A stretch of DNA of 64,000 nucleotides from Leptolyngbyaceae cyanobacterium (GTDB lineage Bacteria > Cyanobacteriota > Cyanobacteriia > Cyanobacteriales > Aerosakkonemataceae). The position numbers were made by a program, and so were the translations under genes. The notes below the pieces were generated by a model. The model did no database searches. It worked only from the letters and a program-made list of their open reading frames with translations, and was not told the origin of the DNA. This document shows, piece after piece, positions 37,394 to 47,081 of this stretch (its first letter is position 1; every line of letters starts with the position of its first letter). The stretch spans positions 1 to 64,000 of the forward strand of contig DATNQN010000053.1 of NCBI GenBank assembly GCA_036703985.1, in the 5' to 3' direction.

Positions 37394-37410
37394 CCCCCTT
37401 AAAAAGGGGG
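37394..37410. repeat. CCCCCTT..AAGGGGG hairpin
   Basis: Seven-bp perfect stem with loop aaa, followed by attta but no T-run. It resembles a common dispersed element (agtccccctt...aagggggattta). It is 20 nt past the NTRC stop and may help end transcription. Confidence 0.6.
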
Positions 37411-37481
37411 ATTTAGGGCGTCTAAAACACCTAAACTCGTAACTAGCAACTTGGATTAGTACAAAAATTACTGACAGTTAG

Positions 37482-40055
37482 CTAAATCACTTGTGCGAAA
37501 CTGAGGATACTTACTAACTCATCTATGTTGACAAAAATATCTTCTAGGCGAGCGTTAGGATATAGTAATTGATGCAAGCATTGACCAAGGGAATTTTCAC
37601 CAATTAAATAGTAATATTCTAAATTGACTAGATTGCTGATTAGCCAGTAACAAGGGTAAACGTAGTTAGGGGAAAAAATTTCGATTATCTTAGTTCCTGG
37701 GCTACAAAATACGGTATTGGTCAAACCGCTACCGTGAGGCGATACTACTACTTGAGCATTGGCAAATAAGGCAGCTTGTTCAACTACTGACATTGATTCT
37801 AGGGTAACAATTCTAAAACCAAATTTACTTAAACAATTGACAACTGCTTCTTCATTGATAATGCGTCGATTGGTAGCGTCTTGACGGCTGATATAGAGAC
37901 GGTCAATTTTTTCAAAATTTTGAATTGTTTTTTGATTTAAAAAAGTACTTCTTAAGAAATCACAAGCCCATTTTGGCATCCAAGCGATCGTACCAGGAAA
38001 AGATGGTACAACTAATTTTGTTGCTTGTATATGAGGATATCGCTCTGTTGGCAAAATTTTGTTTTCGGAAATTCCCAATAGTTTTAGTGTTTCTCGTTGA
38101 AATGGTAGATGATAGCTAATTAAAAATTTATCTATATCTGAGAGATTTATGCCACTTTTGTGTAGTAATTCAAGTCGCGGCAAAATGTCGAACATCCAAT
38201 GAAAATAGAGGTCATTTAATAATCCTGATAAAACTGCTACCGTTCCATCGATTTTTTGGATTGGTGGTAATTTACTACTAACACGTAAAATAGAATGATT
38301 GCTTGGGTGTTTATCTGGATGACCTGGGCTCAAAACTGGGAAATCAGGAGAAATATCGGCTAAAAAATGATTATCTGGAGTTATTACAGCACTTTTATCT
38401 TGATTTTTATTTAACCAGTAACGTCCTTCTGGGACGATCGCAACAAAGCTGGCTGGTAATTCAAATTGACTGCCAAATCGAAAGCTAAAATGGATAAATT
38501 TTTCAGGAGTTAAAGGAGGGCATAAATTAACTGTGTTACTGGGATAGATGGGGAAGTAGTTAGTTTTTTCTAAATTGTATTTGATTGCCCAATCCCAAGT
38601 TGATTCATAGAAAGCATTGGGAGGTTCAATAGGCAGGATTTGTTTAAGCTTTACATCTTCTTGGTAAAGATGGTTAATTATATTGAAGATTTGAGTAGCC
38701 ATATCGGGGTTAATTTGCATAATTTTTTGGAAGTAAGCAATTGCTCGATCGGTTTGTCTATCTTGAGCGAGAGCAATTGCTAAATGCCAGCAAGCATCTA
38801 GAGAGTTTGGCTGTAAATCCAGATGTTTTTCATAATAAGCGATTGCATCTTTTAAGCGATCTATTTTTAACATCAGATCGCCTAAATCTGAATGAATTTC
38901 AGTGAGATCGGGGTTGATGGAGAGTGCCTTTTGATAATTTGCGATCGCTTCATCTAAATCACCTAGTTCAACTTGTGATTTGGCTAAGTAAAAGTAAAAA
39001 TCTGCTGATTCAGTTTGCAGTTTTATCGCTTTTTGATAAGTCGCTATTGCCAATTCAAAATTTTCGGTTTCAGCCAACGCTTTACCTAACTCAAAATAAG
39101 CTTCAGCCGATTCTTTAAAATAAATAGCTTTTTGATAAGCATCTACAGCTAAATCAAATTTGTTTTCTCTCGTTAAGAGCTTTCCCAAAGAAAAATATGT
39201 TTCAAAGGTTTCAATATTAATATTTAAAGCTTCTAAAAAAATAGCGTTTTCTTTTAAGTTTTCTTGAAGATTGCCGTGTTCGATTAGCTGATTTAGCCAA
39301 TTGATATAAATACGTGTAAAATCTTGTTTAATTGCTTTTGTAAATAAAATAACTGCTTCATCTAATTGCTTTTGCTGTAACAGAATATACCCCAAATCTC
39401 CGTAGGCTGAGGTGTAGTTTGGTTCTAATTGAAGAGTCGTTTGAAAATATGCGATCGCTTCATCAAATCTGCCTTGATGGAACAGACACAATGCCAAATT
39501 GTAAGTAATTTGGTAATTTGGTTGAATTGACAAAGCTTTTAAGTAACAATCACTTGCTTCGGCAAAATTTCCTAGTTTTTGCCACACAAATCCTTGATTT
39601 TCATAAGCTTCAATCAGATTTGAATTAATGTCAATAGCTTTTGACCATAAATCAATAGCTTCATCGTAATTACCCTGTTGCGCTAAAGCGTTAGCCAAAT
39701 TATGATAAGCTTTATAATTAGTGTCATCAAACTCCAGTATTTGCCAGTAAATACTTTCAGCTAATGGCAATTTGCGTTTGTTTAAAAATTGATTTGCTAA
39801 GGCTTCCAAAACTTCTAATAATTCGGTTGTCCACTGATCTATTTCATCAGGTGTCCCCTCGGTAATCGCTGATAACCAAACAGCTTGAGCTTCGGATTCT
39901 TCCCCTTGCAAAAATTTTGCTAATCCGAGATACCAGTAGTTCAACCTTAAACTAGAGTTCGCATAAATACTCTGTTCGCAGAATGCGATCGCATTATCGT
40001 ATTCTCCTACCAGGAGATATTTAGTTAATTGTTGTTGAAATTGAGGGATATCCAT
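37482..40055 (-). CDS. TPR protein with glycosyltransferase family 61 domain
   Basis: 857 aa. About ten TPRs fill residues 1-470, with canonical helices such as YKAYHNLANALAQQGNYDEAID and IEAYENQGFVWQKLGNFAEAS. The C-terminal part (about 560-857) is a GT61/DUF563 glycosyltransferase: GLLNDLYFHWMFDILPRLEL, RLYISRQDATNRRIINEE and the donor-site VVSPHGSGLTNTVFCSPGTKIIEIFSP. GT61 enzymes add xylose or other sugars to glycans or proteins. The TPR region may hold the protein substrate or a partner. Convergent with NTRC and divergent from the giant fusion gene. Confidence 0.9.
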   Translation of the reverse strand: MDIPQFQQQLTKYLLVGEYDNAIAFCEQSIYANSSLRLNYWYLGLAKFLQGEESEAQAVWLSAITEGTPDEIDQWTTELLEVLEALANQFLNKRKLPLAESIYWQILEFDDTNYKAYHNLANALAQQGNYDEAIDLWSKAIDINSNLIEAYENQGFVWQKLGNFAEASDCYLKALSIQPNYQITYNLALCLFHQGRFDEAIAYFQTTLQLEPNYTSAYGDLGYILLQQKQLDEAVILFTKAIKQDFTRIYINWLNQLIEHGNLQENLKENAIFLEALNINIETFETYFSLGKLLTRENKFDLAVDAYQKAIYFKESAEAYFELGKALAETENFELAIATYQKAIKLQTESADFYFYLAKSQVELGDLDEAIANYQKALSINPDLTEIHSDLGDLMLKIDRLKDAIAYYEKHLDLQPNSLDACWHLAIALAQDRQTDRAIAYFQKIMQINPDMATQIFNIINHLYQEDVKLKQILPIEPPNAFYESTWDWAIKYNLEKTNYFPIYPSNTVNLCPPLTPEKFIHFSFRFGSQFELPASFVAIVPEGRYWLNKNQDKSAVITPDNHFLADISPDFPVLSPGHPDKHPSNHSILRVSSKLPPIQKIDGTVAVLSGLLNDLYFHWMFDILPRLELLHKSGINLSDIDKFLISYHLPFQRETLKLLGISENKILPTERYPHIQATKLVVPSFPGTIAWMPKWACDFLRSTFLNQKTIQNFEKIDRLYISRQDATNRRIINEEAVVNCLSKFGFRIVTLESMSVVEQAALFANAQVVVSPHGSGLTNTVFCSPGTKIIEIFSPNYVYPCYWLISNLVNLEYYYLIGENSLGQCLHQLLYPNARLEDIFVNIDELVSILSFAQVI

Positions 40056-40250
40056 ATCACGCCTAAAATAATAGAGTGAGAAAGCTCAAAAATCGAATAA
40101 ATTAACAAACATACTCTGATCGTGGTGCTTATACTCCTATTTTGGCAACATATTTTTATATTACAACTGAAATTTAATAAAGTTTTGTAGTAACCCAATG
40201 CTAAAATAATAATTACTCAAGTCAGCCATTGCCAGCTGCTTTTGGAGATT

Positions 40251-43200
40251 ATGGTGGAAATTATCATCACTGGTGCAAATGCTAATTACTTTGAACTGGT
40301 TAAAGGCACTATTCTATCTATCCGACAAAAACCACAGGGTCAAACCGCTATTATAGGCTTTTTCGATTTAGGTTGTACTACCGATCAACTTAAGTGGTTA
40401 GATAATCAAATAAATATAATTAAACAACCTAATTGGGAGTTTGATTTTCCCACCAAAAATGAAGCACCTGACTATTTAAAAGGCTTATTAGCTCGTCCAT
40501 TTTTGCGTAATTACTTTCCCAACTTTGATACTTATTTGTGGATAGATGGGGATGCGTGGCTTCAAGAATGGAAAGCGATCGATTTATTTATTCAAGGAGC
40601 AAATAAACAAGGATTAGCCATCGTTCCCGAAATTAATCGAGGTAGTCATATCCAGTATGGGGGATTACCAGAATACTGGTGGAAATGGACTTATCGCCAA
40701 TATGAAGAATCTTTTGGGGAAGAGATTGCTAAGAGTTTTTATAGTTATCCTTTATTAAATGCTGGTGTCTTTGCGCTACATAAAGATGCTCCTCACTGGG
40801 AAATTTGGGCAGAATGTTTACAAGAAGGATTACAAAAAGCGCATTCTCTAATGACAGACCAGTTTGCCCTAAATTTAGCGGTTTATAATTATGGATTATT
40901 CGAGCAAACCGAATTACTTCCTAGTTGGTGTAATTGGACTTGCCATTTTGGTTTACCAGTTTGGGATAAAGAAAAATCTTGTTTGGTAGAGCCTTATTTA
41001 CCACACGATCCCATCGGCATTTTACATCTAACGAACGAAAAGTATGAGCGAGTTAACTTAGTTTCAACTGATAAAAATTTAGTTGAAGTTAGCCTGCGCT
41101 ATACTGAAAAAATCTGGTCAAGTGACATTCAAGTTAATCAAAAGGAAACAAGACAAATGTTAGAAAAAAAAGTAAAAGTAGAAGAAATAAATGTACCCGA
41201 AGGAGATTATGTTTCTCCTGGTTTGCAAATCGTCATTCCAGATAATTGTTTCCCTCATATGATTATCGCTAATAAGGATAATTGTCCTTGGTCTTATATG
41301 AGGAGCGAAATACCACATAATTGGTATGCCGATGAACGCTATCAGGATGTGGGATTTGTGACTCGCGATGAAGCGCATATCCTTTATAATACTGCCCTAA
41401 AATTTAAAGGGAAAAATGCTTTAGAAATTGGTTGTTGGTTTGGTTGGTCAGCTTGTCATTTAGCTTTGGCTGGAGTTCAATTAGATATTGTAGATCCTGT
41501 ATTTGTAGATCAAGAAGTATACGAAAGCGTAACGAATTCTTTACGTTCTGCTGGAGTGATTGATTCGGTTAAATTAATTAAAGGATATAGTCCTAGTTCA
41601 GTTAGAGAATTATTTGCTCAAAATCAAAAGAAATGGTCGTTAATTTTTATTGATGGAGATCACGAAGCGCCAGCACCTTTGTATGATGCAATCGTTTGCG
41701 AACAATTAGCTGAACAAGATGCAATTATTCTGTTTCACGATTTAACTTCCCCTGATGTGGTGCAAGGTTTAGATTACCTAAAACAAAGGGGATGGCAGAC
41801 AATGATTTACCAAACCATGCAAATTATGGGAGTAGCGTGGCGAGGAAATGTTGAACCCGTTCATCATCAGCCAGATCCTAATGTTGAATGGGATTTACCA
41901 GCACATTTGCAACATTATTCCGTTAGTGGATTGTCAAAAGAAAAAAGAATTGATGGGAAAGAAAGCAATCTAAATTTACTCATTAATACAATAGAAAATA
42001 TTAATGTAGAGCTTGATTTTGCCAATAAAGATTTTGATAATTCAGAAGTAGTTAAATTAAATCAAAAAGGAAAGCAATTTTTTGGGGAAGGTAATTTAGA
42101 ACAAGCATTACTTAACTTAAAAAATGCAACTGAAATTAATCCTTTATCCTGGACTGCGAATAAATATCTGAGTTTGATTTATTGGCAAAAAGGAGATTTG
42201 AAAAAAAGTTTAAATCATTATATAATAGCATCCCAATCTGCTAGTTGGGCAATTAGCGATCGCACAAATTATGAATTTCTCAAAATTATCGAAGCAATTA
42301 GCAGCTACACCATGCTTCGTCAGTCAAGATTATTTTCTCTTTATTCATTAGCCAAGCAAATTTGTTTAGAGGATATTCCCGGAAATTTCGTAGAGTGCGG
42401 AACTTGCAGGGGTGGAGCAGCAGCACTGTTAGCATTTGCGATCAAACGCTACAGCCAACGTCCGAGATTAGTATATGCTTTTGATACTTTTGAAGGAATG
42501 CCCGATCCTACCGCCGTTGATAAACGTGATGGTATACCTGCTAACGATACAGGTTTAGGAGTTGGTACTTTAAAAGCTTCCATAAGTGAAGGTTTGGAGC
42601 AAATTTGTCAAGCGCTAGATGTAAAAGATATTGTAGTACCAGTTAAAGGATTATTTTCGGAAACTCTTCCTAAATACAAAGCAGAAATAAACAAAATTGC
42701 TTTGCTACACGCTGATGGAGATTGGTATGAATCAACTATGGATATATTTAATCATCTGTTTGAGCAAGTAGTAGATGATGGAATTATCCAAATTGATGAT
42801 TATGGTTTTTGGGAGGGTTGTCGGAAAGCTGTCCATGATTTTGAAAGAAATCAAAATATAACATTTCCTCTCAGGGGAATTGATGATACAGGCGTATGGT
42901 TCCGCAAACAAAATACATCTGAATATGATGCTTGGCGTGCTTTATGGTTCTTAGCAGAAGTATCGCAGAAAGCAGGAGATGTAGCTTTAGCAGAAAAAGC
43001 TGCTCTTGCCACATTAAAGTTAGTACCCAGGTTAGTAATGGCAGAAGAAATGTTGGCGCTGCTGCGATTACCTTCTCGAACAGAAAAACTCAACCTGAAA
43101 GAAATTAACTTGATTATTTTCCCCAATTGGAACCAAGCCGAAGAAATATTGCTACCTGAAATAAAAAGGGTGATGAGATATCTGCTCGCGCATCCAGAAA

Positions 43201-43472
43201 GAAGCAAGATAATTCTGTTGATCGAAACAAGTGAAATTACTGAAGAATCAGCAGAAATGGCTATATCTGGAGCAGTGATGGAAATTTTATATGAAGAAGA
43301 TTTGGATGTTTCCGAGCAGCCAGAAATAGCTTTTTTGAGTAACTTGAGTCAACGAGAATGGCAAGAACTCCAACCAAAAATTACTAGCAAAATAAATATG
43401 CTAAATGAAAATGAAGCAGCTGTTTTTAAGGTAGAAATAATAGATTTACCAGAATGGCAAATTATTGAATGA
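40251..43472 (+). CDS. Trifunctional glycosyltransferase, methyltransferase and TylF-like fusion
   Basis: About 1073 aa. Region 1 (about 1-300) looks like a GT-A glycosyltransferase with a DxD-type motif in TYLWIDGDAWLQE (about residue 97) and YPLLNAGVFALHKD. Region 2 (about 365-560) is a class I methyltransferase: NALEIGCWFGWSACHLA (about 386), LDIVDPVF and LIFIDGDHEAPAPLYDAI (about 466). A short TPR-like linker (about 600-680) follows. Region 3 (about 690-895) is a TylF/MycF-type O-methyltransferase: VECGTCRGGAAALLAFA (about 713), AFDTFEGMPDP and LHADGDWYESTMDIFNHL (about 819). The C-terminus (about 930-1073) is an acidic alpha/beta region that I recall at the end of cyanobacterial TPR-glycosyltransferases. 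The frame begins at a TTG (40242); ATG at 40251 is preferred. Substrate unknown, but sugar transfer plus O-methylation is implied. Confidence 0.85.
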   Translation: MVEIIITGANANYFELVKGTILSIRQKPQGQTAIIGFFDLGCTTDQLKWLDNQINIIKQPNWEFDFPTKNEAPDYLKGLLARPFLRNYFPNFDTYLWIDGDAWLQEWKAIDLFIQGANKQGLAIVPEINRGSHIQYGGLPEYWWKWTYRQYEESFGEEIAKSFYSYPLLNAGVFALHKDAPHWEIWAECLQEGLQKAHSLMTDQFALNLAVYNYGLFEQTELLPSWCNWTCHFGLPVWDKEKSCLVEPYLPHDPIGILHLTNEKYERVNLVSTDKNLVEVSLRYTEKIWSSDIQVNQKETRQMLEKKVKVEEINVPEGDYVSPGLQIVIPDNCFPHMIIANKDNCPWSYMRSEIPHNWYADERYQDVGFVTRDEAHILYNTALKFKGKNALEIGCWFGWSACHLALAGVQLDIVDPVFVDQEVYESVTNSLRSAGVIDSVKLIKGYSPSSVRELFAQNQKKWSLIFIDGDHEAPAPLYDAIVCEQLAEQDAIILFHDLTSPDVVQGLDYLKQRGWQTMIYQTMQIMGVAWRGNVEPVHHQPDPNVEWDLPAHLQHYSVSGLSKEKRIDGKESNLNLLINTIENINVELDFANKDFDNSEVVKLNQKGKQFFGEGNLEQALLNLKNATEINPLSWTANKYLSLIYWQKGDLKKSLNHYIIASQSASWAISDRTNYEFLKIIEAISSYTMLRQSRLFSLYSLAKQICLEDIPGNFVECGTCRGGAAALLAFAIKRYSQRPRLVYAFDTFEGMPDPTAVDKRDGIPANDTGLGVGTLKASISEGLEQICQALDVKDIVVPVKGLFSETLPKYKAEINKIALLHADGDWYESTMDIFNHLFEQVVDDGIIQIDDYGFWEGCRKAVHDFERNQNITFPLRGIDDTGVWFRKQNTSEYDAWRALWFLAEVSQKAGDVALAEKAALATLKLVPRLVMAEEMLALLRLPSRTEKLNLKEINLIIFPNWNQAEEILLPEIKRVMRYLLAHPERSKIILLIETSEITEESAEMAISGAVMEILYEEDLDVSEQPEIAFLSNLSQREWQELQPKITSKINMLNENEAAVFKVEIIDLPEWQIIE

Positions 43473-43503
43473 CATAGGTAAATAGAAAATCTATAATCAA
43501 TTT

Positions 43504-45261
43504 ATGGAAATGTTGAATTTGGTAAAAAAAGCAGCACAATGCTTGGTGCAAGACGAGTATGATGAGGCGATCGCAATTTACGAACAAGCTATTGAAGCCG
43601 ATCCTACTATCATCTCTAATTACGGAAAATTAGGGTTGGCTTTACTTTTAGCTGGGAGAGAAGAAGAAGCACAAGCTTGTTGGTTATCAGTACTATTAGA
43701 AGGAGTTGAAGATGAATCGGCAGAATTAATTGAGATATTAGAAAAAGAAGGAATTCAACGTTTAGAAGCGGGGAAATACGAACAAGCAGAAAAAATTTAT
43801 TGCCAAATAATAGAACTAGCACCAAATTACGCTATTGCTTATAAAAATTTAGGCAATGCGCTGTTGAATCAGGGTAAGCTAGAAGATGCGATCGCATATT
43901 ATCAGCAAGGACTTGCTTTAGCACCAAACGATGCCATCACTTATTATCATTTAGGTATAGTTTTTCATCAGCAAGACAAAATACAAGAGGCGATCGATTG
44001 TTACCAAAAATCTCTGGCGATTTCTCCTGATTCTGCCACGGTTTTCAATAATTTAGGCAATGCTTGGCAAAGAAAAGGAAAATTAGAAGAAGCGATCGCT
44101 TGTTACCAACAATCTCTTATCTTAGATAGTAACCAAATTTTAACTTATCATAATCTGGGTAGTGCATTGAATGCTCAAGGTAAAGTAGACGAAGCACTGG
44201 CAACTTTTCAGAAAGCGCTGGCTTTAGATCCAAATTATGTGGAATCTTACCACAATTTAGCCATATTTTATCAAGATAACCGCCAATACAACGAAGCATT
44301 AGCTTGTTGCGATCGCGCTCTTGAAATCGAACCCAATAACGCTGAAATACACTGGAATCGTGCTTTAAATCTGCTCAAATTAGGAGTATACGAACAAGGG
44401 TTCATTGAGTATGAATGGCGCTGGCAACGCAAAAATAACCACCCTCGCACTTTACCAAAACCCATTTGGAATGGCTCAGATTTAACAGGTAAAACTATTC
44501 TGTTGCAAGCCGAACAAGGAATGGGAGATATCATTCAATTTATCCGCTATATACCTTTATTATTAGAACAAGCTAGTAAGATAATTGTGGAATGTCATCC
44601 ACCATTGGTGAAATTACTGAAAACAATGAAAGGAATTTACAAAGTAGTAGCTATAGGTGAAGAGTTACCGGAATTTGATGTTTATATTCCTATCCTCAGC
44701 TTACCACGGATTTTAAAAACAAATCTAGAAACAATACCTGCCCAAATTCCTTATTTAACTCCTTTAGAATCCGTTAGCGTGCAACTAGATAAACTAGCCA
44801 AATCCGATTTTAAAGTAGGCATAGTTTGGGCTGGCAATCCGGAACATCCCAGCGATCGCAGAAGGTCTAGTTCTTTACATTATTTCATCCAACTTTTAGA
44901 CCTACCAAATATTGCTTTTTATAGTTTACAAAAAGGGCTAAAAGCATCTGAAATATCACAAATATCATCTTCATTACCATTGATAGATTTAAGTAATCAA
45001 ATTAATAACTTTGCCGATACAGCCGCCGTGATAACCCAAATGGATTTAGTCATCACTGTAGATACTGCTGTCGCCCATTTAGCTGGTGCGTTGGGTAAGC
45101 CAGTATGGGTACTTTTATGTTATAATTCCGACTGGCGATGGATAATCGATCGAGACGATACTCCTTGGTATCCGACTATGCGCTTATTCCACCAAAATAA
45201 CCCTGGTGATTGGCAAGAAGTTTTGGAAAGAGTAAGGCAAAGCCTAACAGAATTTACATGA
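43504..45261 (+). CDS. TPR protein with glycosyltransferase family 9 domain
   Basis: 585 aa. About seven TPRs (about 1-300), for example NAITYYHLGIVFHQQDKIQEAID-type units; the regular IACYQQSLILDSNQILTYHNLG pattern is clear. The C-terminal part (about 315-580) resembles GT9 heptosyltransferase-like enzymes: KTILLQAEQGMGDIIQFIRY, the VGIVWAGNPEHPSDRRRS segment and MDLVITVDTAVAHLAGALGK, which positions the nucleotide-sugar. It is 30 bp after the fusion gene on the same strand, so they are likely one operon. Confidence 0.9.
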   Translation: MEMLNLVKKAAQCLVQDEYDEAIAIYEQAIEADPTIISNYGKLGLALLLAGREEEAQACWLSVLLEGVEDESAELIEILEKEGIQRLEAGKYEQAEKIYCQIIELAPNYAIAYKNLGNALLNQGKLEDAIAYYQQGLALAPNDAITYYHLGIVFHQQDKIQEAIDCYQKSLAISPDSATVFNNLGNAWQRKGKLEEAIACYQQSLILDSNQILTYHNLGSALNAQGKVDEALATFQKALALDPNYVESYHNLAIFYQDNRQYNEALACCDRALEIEPNNAEIHWNRALNLLKLGVYEQGFIEYEWRWQRKNNHPRTLPKPIWNGSDLTGKTILLQAEQGMGDIIQFIRYIPLLLEQASKIIVECHPPLVKLLKTMKGIYKVVAIGEELPEFDVYIPILSLPRILKTNLETIPAQIPYLTPLESVSVQLDKLAKSDFKVGIVWAGNPEHPSDRRRSSSLHYFIQLLDLPNIAFYSLQKGLKASEISQISSSLPLIDLSNQINNFADTAAVITQMDLVITVDTAVAHLAGALGKPVWVLLCYNSDWRWIIDRDDTPWYPTMRLFHQNNPGDWQEVLERVRQSLTEFT

Positions 45262-45384
45262 TATAACCTGAGAGAGAAAATAATAATTTCCAAATGATGA
45301 TTCGTCAATAGCAGTTTGAAATTAGCCTTAACTTCTCCGAGCTATTAAACTAGAAACCGGTATTGGGAATCTTAACTAATAACT

Positions 45385-45945
45385 TTATTTCACAACTTCT
45401 AATATCATTTCTATTTGTTCGATTAAATTATTGTAATAAGCACTTTCAGAAAGTAATAAATCGACATCTACTTCTGGTTCTGGATGAAGCTCAAACCAAT
45501 GAGAACTTGGCGTGTAATAAGTACCAATTAACTCAAAATTTACCCCTAAATATAAACCGAGAGGAGAATTAGCTGCTTTTTCTTCTACCCATTTCTTATT
45601 TAATCTCTGGGAAAAAAGCGATAATCCCATTGGAGTGACTACCCGTACATGAGTTGGGTCGTCAAAAAAGAAGTCATGGCGATGATGAGGAACGATAATC
45701 TGAATTTTGGCTCCATGTTGGCAGATGCGATACATTTCTTTAATAATATTTAAATAAGTGTTGGTATCTTGACCTAAATGTTCGAGAACGTGGATTAGTA
45801 AAATTTCCCTGACTGAGTTATCTTTCCAAGGCCAAGGAAAAGTTTCTAAATCTTGTTTAACATCAGGATTGCCAAATTTATCAACATTGATATAACCATC
45901 TAACTTTCTTTCTCCACAACCTAAATTAAGTCGTAAGTTATTCAT
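45385..45945 (-). CDS. Small SAM-dependent methyltransferase
   Basis: Open frame to a TTG at 45966, but ATG at 45945 gives MNNLRLNLGCGERKLDGYIN, the start typical of this predicted methyltransferase family (LNLGCGxxxxxGyiNVD), 186 aa. The glycine motif LGCGERK binds SAM, and LLIHVLEHLGQD is the usual motif IV-like catalytic region. In bacteria such genes often lie within polysaccharide clusters. It is convergent with the TPR-GT9 gene. Substrate unknown; the sugar cluster next door suggests a sugar or lipid carrier. Confidence 0.85.
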   Translation of the reverse strand: MNNLRLNLGCGERKLDGYINVDKFGNPDVKQDLETFPWPWKDNSVREILLIHVLEHLGQDTNTYLNIIKEMYRICQHGAKIQIIVPHHRHDFFFDDPTHVRVVTPMGLSLFSQRLNKKWVEEKAANSPLGLYLGVNFELIGTYYTPSSHWFELHPEPEVDVDLLLSESAYYNNLIEQIEMILEVVK

Positions 45946-46064
45946 ATTGATAGTTAGCACTCCCAAGTAAGTTTTTTAGAAACGGCTGATGAATTTACGG
46001 CAGTCAGCCAAAATTTATATTAAACTGATTTTAGCGCTTAAGCCTTAGCTTTGATTTTATATAA

Positions 46065-46958
46065 ATGGCTCTCAAAAGATTACAGTTACCTCAATTTCTG
46101 CGTTTTTCCGATCGCACTGCTAGTATTTCATGGCAATTAACGATCGCAGGATTCATTATCACCCTCTTTTTTGTCTTAGTAGCAATTTTTGCTCCCTCTT
46201 TTCAAGCTTGGGGATGGCTGCAAAGTCCGACTCAATCTCTAACTAATCCCATCCACCAAGCACCTTCCTGGAGTTATTGGTTCGGTACTTCTCGCCAAGG
46301 TTATGATGTATTCTCGCGGACGCTATTCGGTACGCAAGCTGCTTTGCAAGTGGTGATTTTAGCTACAGCTTTAAGTTTAGTAATAGGCGTGCCATTAGGT
46401 TTAGTTAGCGGTTATTTGGGTGGCAGGCTGGATCGGGTGCTGCTATTTGTGATGGATACTATTTATACTTTGCCGGGGCTGTTGCTATCGGTGACGCTGG
46501 CGTTTGTAGTGGGACGGGGAGTTTTGAATGCGGCGATCGCAATTAGCATTGCCTACATTCCTCAATATTATCGAGTAGTTAGAAACCACACCCACAGCGT
46601 CAAAACCGAACTGTACATCGAAGCTGCCCAAGCGATGGGCGCTAACACCTGGGCGGTTTTATCTCGATACTTATTTCTAAACGTGATTCAAAGCGTGCCA
46701 GTGCTATTTACCCTCAATGCTGCCGACGCAATTCTCACTCTGGGCGGTTTAGGTTTTTTGGGGTTGGGATTGCCGGATGAAGTGCCAGAATGGGGTCACG
46801 ATTTAAAATTAGCTTTGGAAGCTTTACCAACCGGGATCTGGTGGACGACTTTATTTCCTGGTTTGGCTCTTACTTTGATGGTAGTAGGATTATCATTGCT
46901 GGGTGAAGGATTGAGCGAGTTTGTTAATCCCCAGTTGCGTAAAGGAATGAGGAACTAG
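46065..46958 (+). CDS. ABC transporter permease, DppC/OppC type
   Basis: 297 aa, inner-membrane permease of the peptide/nickel family. N-terminal OppC-type extension with a first helix (about 27-50), then five more helices. The EAA loop that contacts the ATPase is YIEAAQAMGANTWAVLSRYL. FWFGTSRQGYDVFSRTLFGT-type wording (here YWFGTSRQGYDVFSRTLFG) is typical. No gene for a partner permease, ATPase or substrate-binding protein is near, which is common for scattered cyanobacterial Opp genes. Substrate unknown, probably a small peptide. Confidence 0.9.
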   Translation: MALKRLQLPQFLRFSDRTASISWQLTIAGFIITLFFVLVAIFAPSFQAWGWLQSPTQSLTNPIHQAPSWSYWFGTSRQGYDVFSRTLFGTQAALQVVILATALSLVIGVPLGLVSGYLGGRLDRVLLFVMDTIYTLPGLLLSVTLAFVVGRGVLNAAIAISIAYIPQYYRVVRNHTHSVKTELYIEAAQAMGANTWAVLSRYLFLNVIQSVPVLFTLNAADAILTLGGLGFLGLGLPDEVPEWGHDLKLALEALPTGIWWTTLFPGLALTLMVVGLSLLGEGLSEFVNPQLRKGMRN

Positions 46959-47019
46959 AAATTTGTGAACCAGTCAGATATTAAGAACCGATCTGAAAAG
47001 TGGTGGTGAGAATTTTTTT

Positions 47020-47044
47020 ACCACAGATGAACACAGATGAGATG
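47020..47044. repeat. CACAGATGAA direct repeat, copy 2
   Basis: Two units of the element seen at 3263-3292, just upstream of the next gene. Confidence 0.75.
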
Positions 47045-47081
47045 GGTTCTTAATAGTTATATTTTTCAGGGAATCAGTACA

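Noticed and set aside
37394-37410. Hairpin after NTRC as a rho-independent terminator
   Set aside because: No T-run follows on the plus strand; it looks like a dispersed repeat.
40251-43472. TylF-like domain as proof of a macrolide or other natural-product cluster
   Set aside because: No polyketide, NRPS or deoxysugar synthesis genes are nearby; the setting fits surface glycans better.
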